DNA of 49,788 nucleotides from Wenzhouxiangellaceae bacterium (lineage in GTDB: Bacteria; Pseudomonadota; Gammaproteobacteria; Xanthomonadales; Wenzhouxiangellaceae): NCBI GenBank assembly GCA_007695005.1, contig REEQ01000052.1:1-49788 (forward strand), read 5' to 3'. Both the position numbers and the translations under genes were made by a program. Shown here piece by piece: positions 32,427 through 39,413 of this stretch (positions are counted from its first letter, which is position 1; the number at the start of each line of letters is the position of its first letter). Under the pieces are notes generated by a model. It was not told the origin of the DNA and did no database searches. It saw only the letters and a program-made list of their open reading frames with translations.

Positions 32427-32440
32427 TTGCGTTCACGCAA
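32427..32440. promoter_or_regulatory. Palindrome upstream of the second kinase-regulator pair
   Basis: TTGCGT-TC-ACGCAA is a perfect 6-bp inverted repeat in the 138-bp gap between the methyltransferase and the histidine kinase. It has the size of a dimeric regulator site. No clear promoter hexamers were identified around it. Confidence 0.35.
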
Positions 32441-32545
32441 GGACCGCAACAGCTGCCATCGAAGTCGGTTACGATCCGCCCCTGGTCTTTGCGGTCTCGA
32501 GGCTTCGGCACCGTCGGCCGCGTCAGCCCGCAGGAGCCCGTCTGC

Positions 32546-34144
32546 ATGTTTCGCCAACGTCTGATTTACTCTCTGGGTGCGCTACTGGCCATTATCCTCA
32601 CCCAGAGCCTGATCGCACTTTGGGCCTTTGACGCCGTCAATCGGCAAATCGATCACAGCCGAAGCTCGCAGCAGATGCTGACCGAACTGCTGGAGTTCAG
32701 AGCCGACTCCAAGCGCCTGAAAGTCTGGCTGGCTGAATACCTGATCACCGAAAAGCAGGAAACAGCTCCGCGCGACGAGCTGTTTGCCAGGATGCTGGGT
32801 CAGCTGGAGCGCTTGCAGGCGCTGTCTGCAACCGCATCAGACCCGGCCCAGCCAGGCGCAAGCCCGGCGATCCACGCAAGCGACGCCAACATCGAACTGC
32901 TGCGCGGCAATCTCGAGAACCTGCAGCGCGCCCTGCAGACTCGCGAGATCAACCGACTTGAAACCGATGCCGCCCGCTGGCAAACCCTGATGGAGCTGTT
33001 CGACAAGTTCCAGGGCACGGACATCGCCGAACTGGTCAATGAATCGGTGAAGCTGCAGCAGCAACGCACCGAGCAGGCGGATGACGCCGCCCGACGTGCA
33101 CTGCGCCTGACCTTCATCAGCCTGCTGGTATCCGTTGGCCTTGCCCTGCTGTTGTTCCTTGCCCTGAGCATGCGCCTGTCGCGTCATCTCAACCAGCCAC
33201 TGGAGCGGCTGCTGGCCGGCACAGACCGCATTGCCAACGGCGACTACAGTCAGCCAATTGCCGAAACCGGCGCCGGCGAGTTCGCCGAGCTGGCCCGGCG
33301 CTTCAACCGCATGGCCAGCGCCGTTCAGCAGGCCGAAACCCGCCAGCGCCAGCTGCAGGACGCGACCGAGGATCGAGTGCGCGAACGCACCGCCCAGCTA
33401 CAGGAAGTCGTCAACCAGCTCCAGCAGTCCGAAGCCCGCCAGCAGCGCTTCGTGATGGATATATCGCACGAGCTGCGCACACCCACCACCACCATTGTCG
33501 GCGAGGCGGAGCTGGCACTACGCAGCAGCGCAGCCGATGACCCGCGCCGGCCCGGCCTCGAACACATCGTCGATTGCTGCCGCCAGCTCGCTTCGCGAAT
33601 CGACGACCTGCTCATGCTTGGTCGCGGCCATCATGCGCTGGTCTCGGTACGCCTGCAAAGCCAGACCATCAGCGCTGTCTATACGCATGTCGGCGACAGA
33701 ATCCGCACACAGGTGGCGCATCATCCCGTCCAGCTGCGCATCCAGCCCCTGGCCACCCCGACCGGCCTGGATCCTGAGCGCTGGACCTTGCTGGTCGACC
33801 TCGAAAAGCTGGATCTGGTCTGCCGCATCATTACCGAGAATGCGCTGCAGTACCGCTGTCAATCCGAGCAGCTGGAAGTGGCCGGCACGGTCATGGACGA
33901 GCAGCTAACGATCGAACTGATCGACCAGGGCCTGGGTCTGAGCCCGGAAGAAATCGAGCAGCTCTTTCAGCGCCACTTTCGCGGCCAGCGCGCCCGAGCC
34001 GAACGGCCCGACGGACTGGGTATCGGTCTGCCCATCGCCCGCAGCCTGATGCAGGCTCACGACGGAGACATCCAGCTACTGCCGAATGCGCCGGCCGGCG
34101 CCCGCGCCGTGCTCACCCTGCCCTGCTTCGAGCCGGAGGATTAA
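32546..34144 (+). CDS. HAMP-containing sensor histidine kinase
   Basis: A 532-aa transmembrane kinase. Helix 1 is at 5-27, followed by a helical periplasmic sensor region (about 30-185), helix 2 (189-208), HAMP (about 209-262) and a coiled coil. HisKA has His308 in DISHELRTPTTTIVGEAELAL, and the ATPase domain has the N box IITENALQYR, DQGLGLSPEE and GLGIGLPIARSL. The ATG at 32546 has AGGAG nine bases upstream; a 19-codon extension upstream is not supported. The response regulator follows after two bases. Whether this pair controls the borosin genes just upstream cannot be told from sequence. Confidence 0.94.
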   Translation: MFRQRLIYSLGALLAIILTQSLIALWAFDAVNRQIDHSRSSQQMLTELLEFRADSKRLKVWLAEYLITEKQETAPRDELFARMLGQLERLQALSATASDPAQPGASPAIHASDANIELLRGNLENLQRALQTREINRLETDAARWQTLMELFDKFQGTDIAELVNESVKLQQQRTEQADDAARRALRLTFISLLVSVGLALLLFLALSMRLSRHLNQPLERLLAGTDRIANGDYSQPIAETGAGEFAELARRFNRMASAVQQAETRQRQLQDATEDRVRERTAQLQEVVNQLQQSEARQQRFVMDISHELRTPTTTIVGEAELALRSSAADDPRRPGLEHIVDCCRQLASRIDDLLMLGRGHHALVSVRLQSQTISAVYTHVGDRIRTQVAHHPVQLRIQPLATPTGLDPERWTLLVDLEKLDLVCRIITENALQYRCQSEQLEVAGTVMDEQLTIELIDQGLGLSPEEIEQLFQRHFRGQRARAERPDGLGIGLPIARSLMQAHDGDIQLLPNAPAGARAVLTLPCFEPED

Positions 34145-34146
34145 CC

Positions 34147-34830
34147 ATGAAGATCATCATCGTTGAAGACGACCCGCGGGTTGGCGATTTCCTCCGCCGC
34201 GGACTGGATGCCGAGGGCCACAGCACCGAGCTGGTCTGCGACGGCCGCCAGGCCCTGGCATTCATCCGCCATGGCGAGCCCGACCTGGTCATTCTTGATC
34301 GCATGCTGCCTGGCATTGACGGCATCCAGATCTGCACCGAGATTCGCAGCCTGGGCCTGCCCTGCCGCATTCTGATGCTCTCGGCTCTGGCTGAAGTCGA
34401 GGACCGGGTCAAGGGCCTGCGCAGCGGAGCCGACGATTACCTGAGCAAGCCTTTCCATCTCGAAGAGTTGCTGGCCCGCATTGACGCGGTGATGCAGCGT
34501 GATCGCCAGGCCCAGCCACGCGACACCGTGCTGCGCTATGCCGACCTGGCCATGGACCTGGAGCGTTATACGGTCAGTCGCGGAGAACGCACGCTGGGCT
34601 TCACCGCCAAGGAGCTGAAGATTCTTGAGCTGTTGCTGCGCAACCCGGAGCGCGTGCTCAGTCGGGAACGCATCCTGAACCAGGTCTGGGGCATGAATGA
34701 AGACCCCTTGACCAATGTCGTCGACGTCTACATGGCCCGGCTGCGCAAGAAGATCGACACGGATGGTCTGACTCGACTGATCCATACCCGGCGGGGGCTG
34801 GGGTATGTGTTGTCGTCTAGCGGCAGCTGA
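34147..34830 (+). CDS. OmpR-family response regulator
   Basis: A 227-aa DNA-binding regulator with a receiver domain (1-120; VEDDP, phospho-acceptor Asp51 in LVILDRMLPGIDG, MLSALAE, KPFHLEEL). A winged-helix domain (about 128-225) follows with GFTAKELKILELLLRNPERVLSRE, the recognition-helix region VVDVYMARLRKKID and the wing RRGLGYVL. It is the cognate partner of the HAMP kinase two bases upstream. A GC-rich hairpin (CCCGGCC/GGCCGGG, 34841-34860) lies 10 bp after the stop without a clear T-run. Confidence 0.96.
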   Translation: MKIIIVEDDPRVGDFLRRGLDAEGHSTELVCDGRQALAFIRHGEPDLVILDRMLPGIDGIQICTEIRSLGLPCRILMLSALAEVEDRVKGLRSGADDYLSKPFHLEELLARIDAVMQRDRQAQPRDTVLRYADLAMDLERYTVSRGERTLGFTAKELKILELLLRNPERVLSRERILNQVWGMNEDPLTNVVDVYMARLRKKIDTDGLTRLIHTRRGLGYVLSSSGS

Positions 34831-34874
34831 GCAGAAATGCCCCGGCCGCGCTGGGCCGGGCTTCGGTTTGGATG

Positions 34875-34906
34875 AAAAAACCGGCCACCTTGATGGTGGC
34901 CGGTTT
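34875..34906 (-). terminator. Rho-independent terminator of the NTF2-like gene
   Basis: A 12-bp perfect stem (AAACCGGCCACC at 34878-34889 with GGTGGCCGGTTT at 34895-34906) has a 5-nt loop. Read on the minus strand it is followed by six T residues (complement of 34875-34880), just downstream of the minus-strand gene ending at 34932. It may also block read-through from the plus-strand regulator. Confidence 0.85.
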
Positions 34907-34931
34907 GGTTGCGATAAAGCGATTGCGCCAA

Positions 34932-35486
34932 TCAGCCGGTGAAAGGCAGCGACGAATGATGCAGCACGATGCGCAGCTGGCCATCATCGAAGCGCTGGAA
35001 GCCCCAGGTCTTGTCCACCTTGGTGGTGTTGCCGTCCGCGTCGGTCAGCATCACATGCCCCATGGTCAGCGCCATCTGGCCGTTGATAACCACGCCGGCA
35101 TTCTCGATCTGGAAAGATTCCCAGCCCTTCAGGGCAAAACCCGGATCACCCAGCCGGTCGTTGCCGCCGACGAAGTACGACAAGGCATACTCCTTCTGGT
35201 TGCGGAAGGTGTGCTCACCGCTGGCCAGGGTCGGCTTGAACAGCACTTCGCCATGCTGGAAGGCATAGGCCGTTTCAAGCACGGAGCGGGCCGTCTGCTG
35301 CGCCTTCTCCAGGCCGCCGTAGTTGAAGTCACGGCTGATCTGGATCAGCGCCTCGCCCCAGGCCTGCTGTGCCGCCAGCACTTCGGCCTCGGTAATCTTG
35401 TTCCGATCCCCGTAACCGGCCATCGCCGAATGGCTCAACAACGCAGCGCCAACAGCAGCAGTCAGCAAACAAATCTTGGTACGCAT
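34932..35486 (-). CDS. Secreted NTF2/SnoaL-like protein
   Basis: A 184-aa exported protein. The signal peptide is MRTKICLLTAAVGAALLSHSAMA, then a cone-shaped NTF2-like domain. Recognisable segments are ITEAEVLAAQQAWGEALI, EVLFKPTLASGEHTFR, ALSYFVGGN, ENAGVVINGQMALTMGHVM and the C-terminal LRIVLHHSSLPF. Homologues are sometimes annotated as phosphoribosyl-AMP cyclohydrolase, which I think is a misannotation because the HisI motifs are missing. The function is unknown. The ATG at 35486 has GAGGAGG upstream and replaces a longer 20-codon extension. Confidence 0.88.
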   Translation of the reverse strand: MRTKICLLTAAVGAALLSHSAMAGYGDRNKITEAEVLAAQQAWGEALIQISRDFNYGGLEKAQQTARSVLETAYAFQHGEVLFKPTLASGEHTFRNQKEYALSYFVGGNDRLGDPGFALKGWESFQIENAGVVINGQMALTMGHVMLTDADGNTTKVDKTWGFQRFDDGQLRIVLHHSSLPFTG

Positions 35487-35651
35487 GTCTTTGACCTCCT
35501 CTAGCAAAGTGATGGATTCATCGCCAGCCCGGATCATCCGGAGCACCTCTGCGACGGTGATCAGACTAAAGGTCGGACATTAACACCGTCGATCAGTCAC
35601 GGTTAACTCCCTCTGAGCGCTGGATTAAAACAACATGAACGGGGCTGTGAG

Positions 35652-36125
35652 TCAAACGAATGCGACCCAGCGACCGGCCAGGACCACGGCCACCCACAGG
35701 AGCAAGGAGCTGGCTGCCAGCAGGCGCAGCACGGCTGATGCCGGCCGGCCCGCCTTGACCCGCTGCCACGGGGCGCTCAGGTGGACCACGGCAATATTGA
35801 TCATGACCAGGACCATCAGCCCAAGCTTCAGCAAGAAGGCACTGTTGCCGAGATAATGCGATGGCTGGACGCTGAACAGAACCAATCCCGACAGCACTGC
35901 CGCGATCAAGGCGAACCCGGCCAGTCGGCTCAAGACTTGCACCAGCGGCGCCAGCGCCAGGCTGCGAAACAAACCCAGCAATCGCAAATCCAGCACCAGC
36001 ACAAACCCAATCAAGGCGCCCAGGGCAAGAATGTGGGCCGCACTCAGCCACGGATAATGCTGGCCAATCAGCGCGGGCGCGCCTGACAACCAGCCATCCA
36101 GGCGCGCCCCCAGGGCATCGATCAT
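35652..36125 (-). CDS. DUF6644-type membrane protein
   Basis: A 157-aa protein with four predicted helices (AAHILALGALIGFVLVLDLRLLGL, AGFALIAAVLSGLVLF, FLLKLGLMVLVMINIAVVHL, LRLLAASSLLLWVAVVLAG). It resembles the small CopD/DUF2214-like proteins that travel with DUF6152 lipocalin-sized exported proteins. That is the case here: the DUF6152-like gene is 53 bp upstream on the same strand. A link to copper or redox traffic at the membrane is possible but not shown by the sequence. Confidence 0.78.
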   Translation of the reverse strand: MIDALGARLDGWLSGAPALIGQHYPWLSAAHILALGALIGFVLVLDLRLLGLFRSLALAPLVQVLSRLAGFALIAAVLSGLVLFSVQPSHYLGNSAFLLKLGLMVLVMINIAVVHLSAPWQRVKAGRPASAVLRLLAASSLLLWVAVVLAGRWVAFV

Positions 36126-36178
36126 CGCCGCAAAGCCGTTACGCCAGGCGGATGACGACCTGTCCCGTGATCAAGGCT

Positions 36179-36556
36179 TCAGTCCTCCCGCAGCAAATGC
36201 GGATAGAAGGTGAATTGCTGGCCGTCGATGGTAATCCGCACCGCCTTGATCAACTGCTGCTCGCTGTCCAGGGAACGATGACCACGGACCAGTACCTTGT
36301 CACCCACGGATGCGGAGTGCTCATCGAAACCAGCAGCGGCGGTTTGCCGCGGGTTGCCGAGATCGACCTGCCAGCGGCCCTCGTCTTCCGTCTCGATCAT
36401 CAGACGCGGATGTGGGTAACCAACAAAGATGTCCTCGATCGTTCCCGTCATCTCGGTCTGCTCATCCTCAGCCCAGGTCCAGCCATGGTGGGCCCAGGCC
36501 GTACCGAGCACCAGCGCCAGTACAACAGCGGTTCCAAGTTTGAAAGTGATGTGCAT
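36179..36556 (-). CDS. DUF6152-family exported protein
   Basis: A 125-aa exported protein. The signal peptide ends at TAWA, followed by HHGWTWAEDEQTEMTGTIEDIFVGYPHPRLMI, which is characteristic of the DUF6152 group, and a small beta-barrel. VGDKVLVRGHRSLDS lies near the C-terminus. The His-rich N-terminus (AHHGW) might bind a metal. It precedes the DUF6644-type membrane protein, with which it is usually paired. The biochemical role is unknown. Confidence 0.82.
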   Translation of the reverse strand: MHITFKLGTAVVLALVLGTAWAHHGWTWAEDEQTEMTGTIEDIFVGYPHPRLMIETEDEGRWQVDLGNPRQTAAAGFDEHSASVGDKVLVRGHRSLDSEQQLIKAVRITIDGQQFTFYPHLLRED

Positions 36557-36610
36557 GGATTCATTCCTGAATGTTGATGGCCTTCCAGTGTAACCGCTGA
36601 CTGTCAGCTG

Positions 36611-37033
36611 TCAGACGCGAAGCCAACCGCGACTCCGCGCCATCAAGGAAAACCACAGCAGACCGGCACCGATGGCAAAAATCAGCAGCGGAAACGGCAA
36701 GGCAGCCGCCACACCGATGCGCCCGATGGCATCCATCACGAACAGCACATAAACAAACTGCACGATTACGAATACCAGCGAAACCAGAAAGGCGTGAACA
36801 GCCCAGCCCCGGCGCAGCACCAGACCGATGGCGCCGGCCAGCCCGGCAAAGACAGCAGCGCCATAGACCACGAACAGCCAGGTCGGGCGAGCCAGGAACA
36901 GCTCACGCTCAGCCTCGCTCATCGCAGCCAGAGTCTCGTCGCTGGTGAGCGGGTCCATCACAAAAGCCAGCGCCCCGAACAGCATCCACAGCAAGGCGAT
37001 TACCGCAACTGCCCAGTACCAGCGAGGAACCAC
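36611..37033 (-). CDS. Small four-helix membrane protein, function unknown
   Basis: A 140-aa protein with four membrane helices (about residues 6-27, 50-72, 78-103 and 112-133). The first and second helices are separated by a loop rich in acidic residues (DPLTSDETLAAMSEAERELF). It resembles uncharacterised proteins found in marine gammaproteobacteria but no named family. The start is GTG at 37033, one base after the stop of the lipoprotein methyltransferase, so the two are probably coupled. Confidence 0.72.
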   Translation of the reverse strand: MVPRWYWAVAVIALLWMLFGALAFVMDPLTSDETLAAMSEAERELFLARPTWLFVVYGAAVFAGLAGAIGLVLRRGWAVHAFLVSLVFVIVQFVYVLFVMDAIGRIGVAAALPFPLLIFAIGAGLLWFSLMARSRGWLRV

Positions 37034-37034
37034 C

Positions 37035-37988
37035 TCAGCGTTCCGGCTTGACGAACTTAAGCGTCATCCGGTGTGACTCTCCAATAGCCAGCTTCCGGGC
37101 ACGCAGCTCGTCATCCTCGTCTTCGGCCATCAAGGTCGGCGGCAGGCGCCAGACGCTGTCGTCCACCGTCGGTTGATCGGCGGGGTTCTCATTGATCGGG
37201 CTCTCCCCGACCAACTCGAAACCGACCGCCTCGGCCTGGGCAATTACGAAGGATTTTTTCAGGTAACCATGGGCACCGCTGGCCCAATCATCGGGCATTT
37301 CCTCGCGCGCTTCATGCTGCACGACCCCCAGCACCCCGCCGGGCCTGAGCACCGCAAAAGCGTCGGCAAAGGACTGATCAAGGAAATCATCAACGCCCTC
37401 TTTCTGGTAGCGCGCCAGATTCTGCAGCACGCGGATAAACAGCACGGCATCGGCCGTACCTTGCATCTCCGATGGCAACTCTCCCAGCCAGAAGGCGTCA
37501 ACCCGGGCGCAGTCACCCACGCACATTTCCTGTGCGTTCTCGGCAAAGGTCTGCGGCCAGGCCGGCAAGCCGGCCAGAAATTCCTCGCTGGCCCAGTCAA
37601 ACTGCCCGAACAGCGCCATCGGATAGTTGGCCGCGATCAGCTTGCCCTCTTCGCCCAGAAACGGCAGCAGTATGCGGGTATACCAGCCACCGCCCGGCAA
37701 GGCCTCGACCACGGTCATGCCGGGCTCGATGCCGAAGAAGTTCAAGGTCTCATACGGGTTGCGGTAGGGAAAGCGCGCCTGAACAGTCGGCGCCTGCTCC
37801 GCAAGCACCCTGGCCAGACGATCCTCCTCCGGCTCCGGCTCAGGCTCAGGCTCAGGCTCAGGGGCAGCCCGCTCCGGAAGCATTTCGGGCGCAGCGGCCT
37901 CGGACATCTGCTCAACATCGGCCGGCTCGTCGGCAGGTTGGCAACCCACCATCAGCACCAGGAACAACACAAAAAGAATGTGTTTCAT
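37035..37988 (-). CDS. Predicted methyltransferase lipoprotein (COG4798-like)
   Basis: A 317-aa precursor with a signal peptide and lipobox (LVLMVGC, Cys16). A Glu/Pro-rich linker containing a run of PE dipeptides (encoded by 37831-37860) is followed by a class I methyltransferase-like domain starting FPYRNPYETLNFFGIEPGM. It has VVEALPGGGWYTRIL as the SAM motif and VLRPGGVLGVVQHEAR later. Such periplasmic COG4798 proteins are common, and it is uncertain whether they ever see SAM. GGAGGG lies seven bases before the ATG at 37988. Confidence 0.87.
   Translation of the reverse strand: MKHILFVLFLVLMVGCQPADEPADVEQMSEAAAPEMLPERAAPEPEPEPEPEPEEDRLARVLAEQAPTVQARFPYRNPYETLNFFGIEPGMTVVEALPGGGWYTRILLPFLGEEGKLIAANYPMALFGQFDWASEEFLAGLPAWPQTFAENAQEMCVGDCARVDAFWLGELPSEMQGTADAVLFIRVLQNLARYQKEGVDDFLDQSFADAFAVLRPGGVLGVVQHEAREEMPDDWASGAHGYLKKSFVIAQAEAVGFELVGESPINENPADQPTVDDSVWRLPPTLMAEDEDDELRARKLAIGESHRMTLKFVKPER
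37831..37860. repeat. Hexanucleotide repeat coding for a PE run
   Basis: Five copies of GGCTCM (GGCTCC then four GGCTCA) in tandem encode alternating Glu-Pro in the linker of the lipoprotein. A 6-bp unit can change length without breaking the frame. Confidence 0.9.
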
Positions 37989-38071
37989 CTCCAGACCCTC
38001 CATCAAGTGGAACCCCATTATCGACCTCGAACCCGCTGTCGGCAAGTAACTGCGCAAACGTGGCCAGAGAT

Positions 38072-38353
38072 TCAGGTCAGGGGAGCCGCAGTCGCCCGCA
38101 GGTGGCCAAACGGATCTCGCAGCTGGCCGTAGCGCATGCCCCAGAACTGATCTTCCAGGGGCATCGTCTGTTCGGCGCCGGCAGCCAGCGCCCTGGCCCG
38201 CGCCTGATCCGCATCATCGACATTCAGATGCAGCGAGCAGGTGACCGCGTCCAGGCAGGTCGGTGACCGGGCCGAATCCTGACCGCAGAATTCGGGGAAT
38301 TCGCCATGAAGAAACAGTTGGCCATCACCGATTGCCAGCGTTGCATGCATCAC
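38072..38353 (-). pseudogene. N-terminally truncated VOC/PhnB-like protein
   Basis: The 93-residue reading frame matches the second part of PhnB-like glyoxalase/VOC proteins (MHATLAIGDGQLFLHGEFPEF, then RALAAGAEQTMPLEDQFWG and RYGQLRDPFGHL). Members of the family are usually about 130-150 aa and begin with a first beta-alpha-beta unit (PYL.F..A..A..FY) that is missing here. A stop codon in the same frame lies only ten codons upstream of the GTG (38356-38354) and ATG. It may still make a short protein, but looks like the remnant of a deletion that also produced the debris upstream. Confidence 0.65.
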
Positions 38354-38380
38354 AAGCCTTGCCCGGAAGGACCGAGCGCT

Positions 38381-38479
38381 TCAAGCCATCAGGGCCAGCA
38401 CGGTAAAGCCAGCAAAAATGACAATCAGCGCGATGAAGCGGCGCGGGGTGAGTTCGGGGTCATGAGCGGGAATCAGCAT
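38381..38479 (-). CDS. Possible 32-aa membrane peptide
   Basis: A short frame, MLIPAHDPELTPRRF followed by a 17-residue hydrophobic helix, has an AGGAG-type site about ten bases before the ATG. It could be a small membrane protein, or chance coding in a decayed region, because its first part overlaps the hydrolase remnant. Confidence 0.3.
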   Translation of the reverse strand: MLIPAHDPELTPRRFIALIVIFAGFTVLALMA

Positions 38480-38621
38480 TAGAGTGGTCTCCTTCCAGCA
38501 CGCCGCGATACCCGGCCGGACCTGCCACACAAACGCAGAACGCCACATGCAATCCGGCCAATTGCGACAGCAGCACCGCGCCGGCACCCATCGAGTGTCC
38601 GAGCAGGCCTTGCAGAATTAT
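38460..38621 (-). pseudogene. Remnant of an alpha/beta hydrolase
   Basis: Between two stop codons the minus strand encodes ILQGLLGHSMGAGAVLLSQL and 30 further residues. GHSMGAG is the nucleophile elbow of an alpha/beta hydrolase (G-x-S-x-G), and the sequence around it fits the family, but only about 45 residues are left. No intact start, acid or His region is present. The rest of 38622-38857 shows no gene, only decayed sequence and the promoter region of the HiPIP gene. Confidence 0.6.
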
Positions 38622-38815
38622 TCAAGGGCTCCCTGGCTACTGATAGCAAGATTTGCAAAATAGGTGAAAGCTCGCGACACACACTATGCGACTTCATGCC
38701 CTGCCAGGATTGCTCGTGCCACAACAGGGTAAGGGCCTGACAGCATCGCCACCTGAACCGTCAAGAACCGAAAACCGAAAACCTGGGCCAGCAAGAGACT
38801 TCAGGGCTGATTTGT

Positions 38816-38831
38816 GTCAGACTCGTCTGAC
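38816..38831. promoter_or_regulatory. Operator-like palindrome upstream of the HiPIP gene
   Basis: GTCAGAC-TC-GTCTGAC is a perfect 7-bp inverted repeat with a 2-bp spacer, ending 26 bp before the HiPIP start codon. The position suits a regulator binding site overlapping the promoter. The regulator is unknown. Confidence 0.45.
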
Positions 38832-38857
38832 TGCACTTTTGCGGATGAGGGCATGAA

Positions 38858-39331
38858 ATGAATGAACAGAACGGAAGTCTTGAGCTGATTGTTGGAGAGC
38901 AGCGGCGCCGTTTCCTTCGGCTGGCCGGCAGCGCTGCTGCATTGCTGCCGATTGTCGCGATTACCGGATGCGGTAGTGATGCACCGCAAACACCACCGGC
39001 TGCCGCATCGCCCTCCTCGCCCGCAGAACAAGACGCCCAGCCGGAGCGGGCACTGGAGACGGCACCCGAGCCAGCCGCGGATGTGGCGAGCCAGGCGCTT
39101 CCCGAACTTGAGCTCGACAATCCGACGGCGCGGGCGCTGGGTTACCAGCACGATGCGAACCTGATCGATGCGCAGCAGTATCCGCAACGTCAGCCTTCCC
39201 ATCTGTGCAGCAACTGCGCGCTTTACAGTGGACGCGAAGGCGATGAGTGGGGGCCTTGCAGCCTGTTCCCCGGCAAGGCGGTTAACGCCGGCGGCTGGTG
39301 CACTGCCTGGGCGCCTCGCGGAAGTGGATAA
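38858..39331 (+). CDS. High-potential iron-sulfur protein, Tat-exported, probably lipidated
   Basis: A 157-aa precursor of a HiPIP, a periplasmic 4Fe-4S electron carrier. The N-terminus has a twin-arginine motif (RRRFLRLAG, 16-24) and a hydrophobic stretch ending in ITGC, a plausible lipobox with Cys38. A Pro/Ala/Glu-rich linker (40-85) leads to the HiPIP domain with the cluster ligands Cys117, Cys120, Cys134 and Cys148 (LCSNCALY, GPCSLFPGK, GGWCTAW) and NPTARALGYQHDA before it. GAGGG precedes the ATG by seven bases. It could serve as an electron carrier between a bc1 complex and an oxidase or reaction centre. Confidence 0.93.
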   Translation: MNEQNGSLELIVGEQRRRFLRLAGSAAALLPIVAITGCGSDAPQTPPAAASPSSPAEQDAQPERALETAPEPAADVASQALPELELDNPTARALGYQHDANLIDAQQYPQRQPSHLCSNCALYSGREGDEWGPCSLFPGKAVNAGGWCTAWAPRGSG

Positions 39332-39378
39332 ACACTGCCTCGCCCAAAACCCAGGCAACAGATCACTTGCTCACACGC

Positions 39379-39412
39379 CAACCATCGGCCGCTGTCATGC
39401 GGCCGATCGTTG
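39379..39412. terminator. Hairpin between convergent HiPIP and protease genes
   Basis: CAACcATCGGCCGC (39379-39392) pairs with GCGGCCGATcGTTG (39399-39412), leaving one C-C mismatch and a 6-nt loop. It fills the short space between two convergent genes and can act in both directions, though no T-run follows. Confidence 0.5.
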
Positions 39413-39413
39413 A

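Noticed and set aside
34932-35486. Phosphoribosyl-AMP cyclohydrolase, the likely automatic annotation
   Set aside because: HisI zinc and magnesium motifs are missing and the protein has a signal peptide; the fold pattern is NTF2-like.
38479-38724. An 81-codon minus-strand frame upstream of the VOC remnant
   Set aside because: It does not resemble any protein and is out of frame with the hydrolase fragment it covers.
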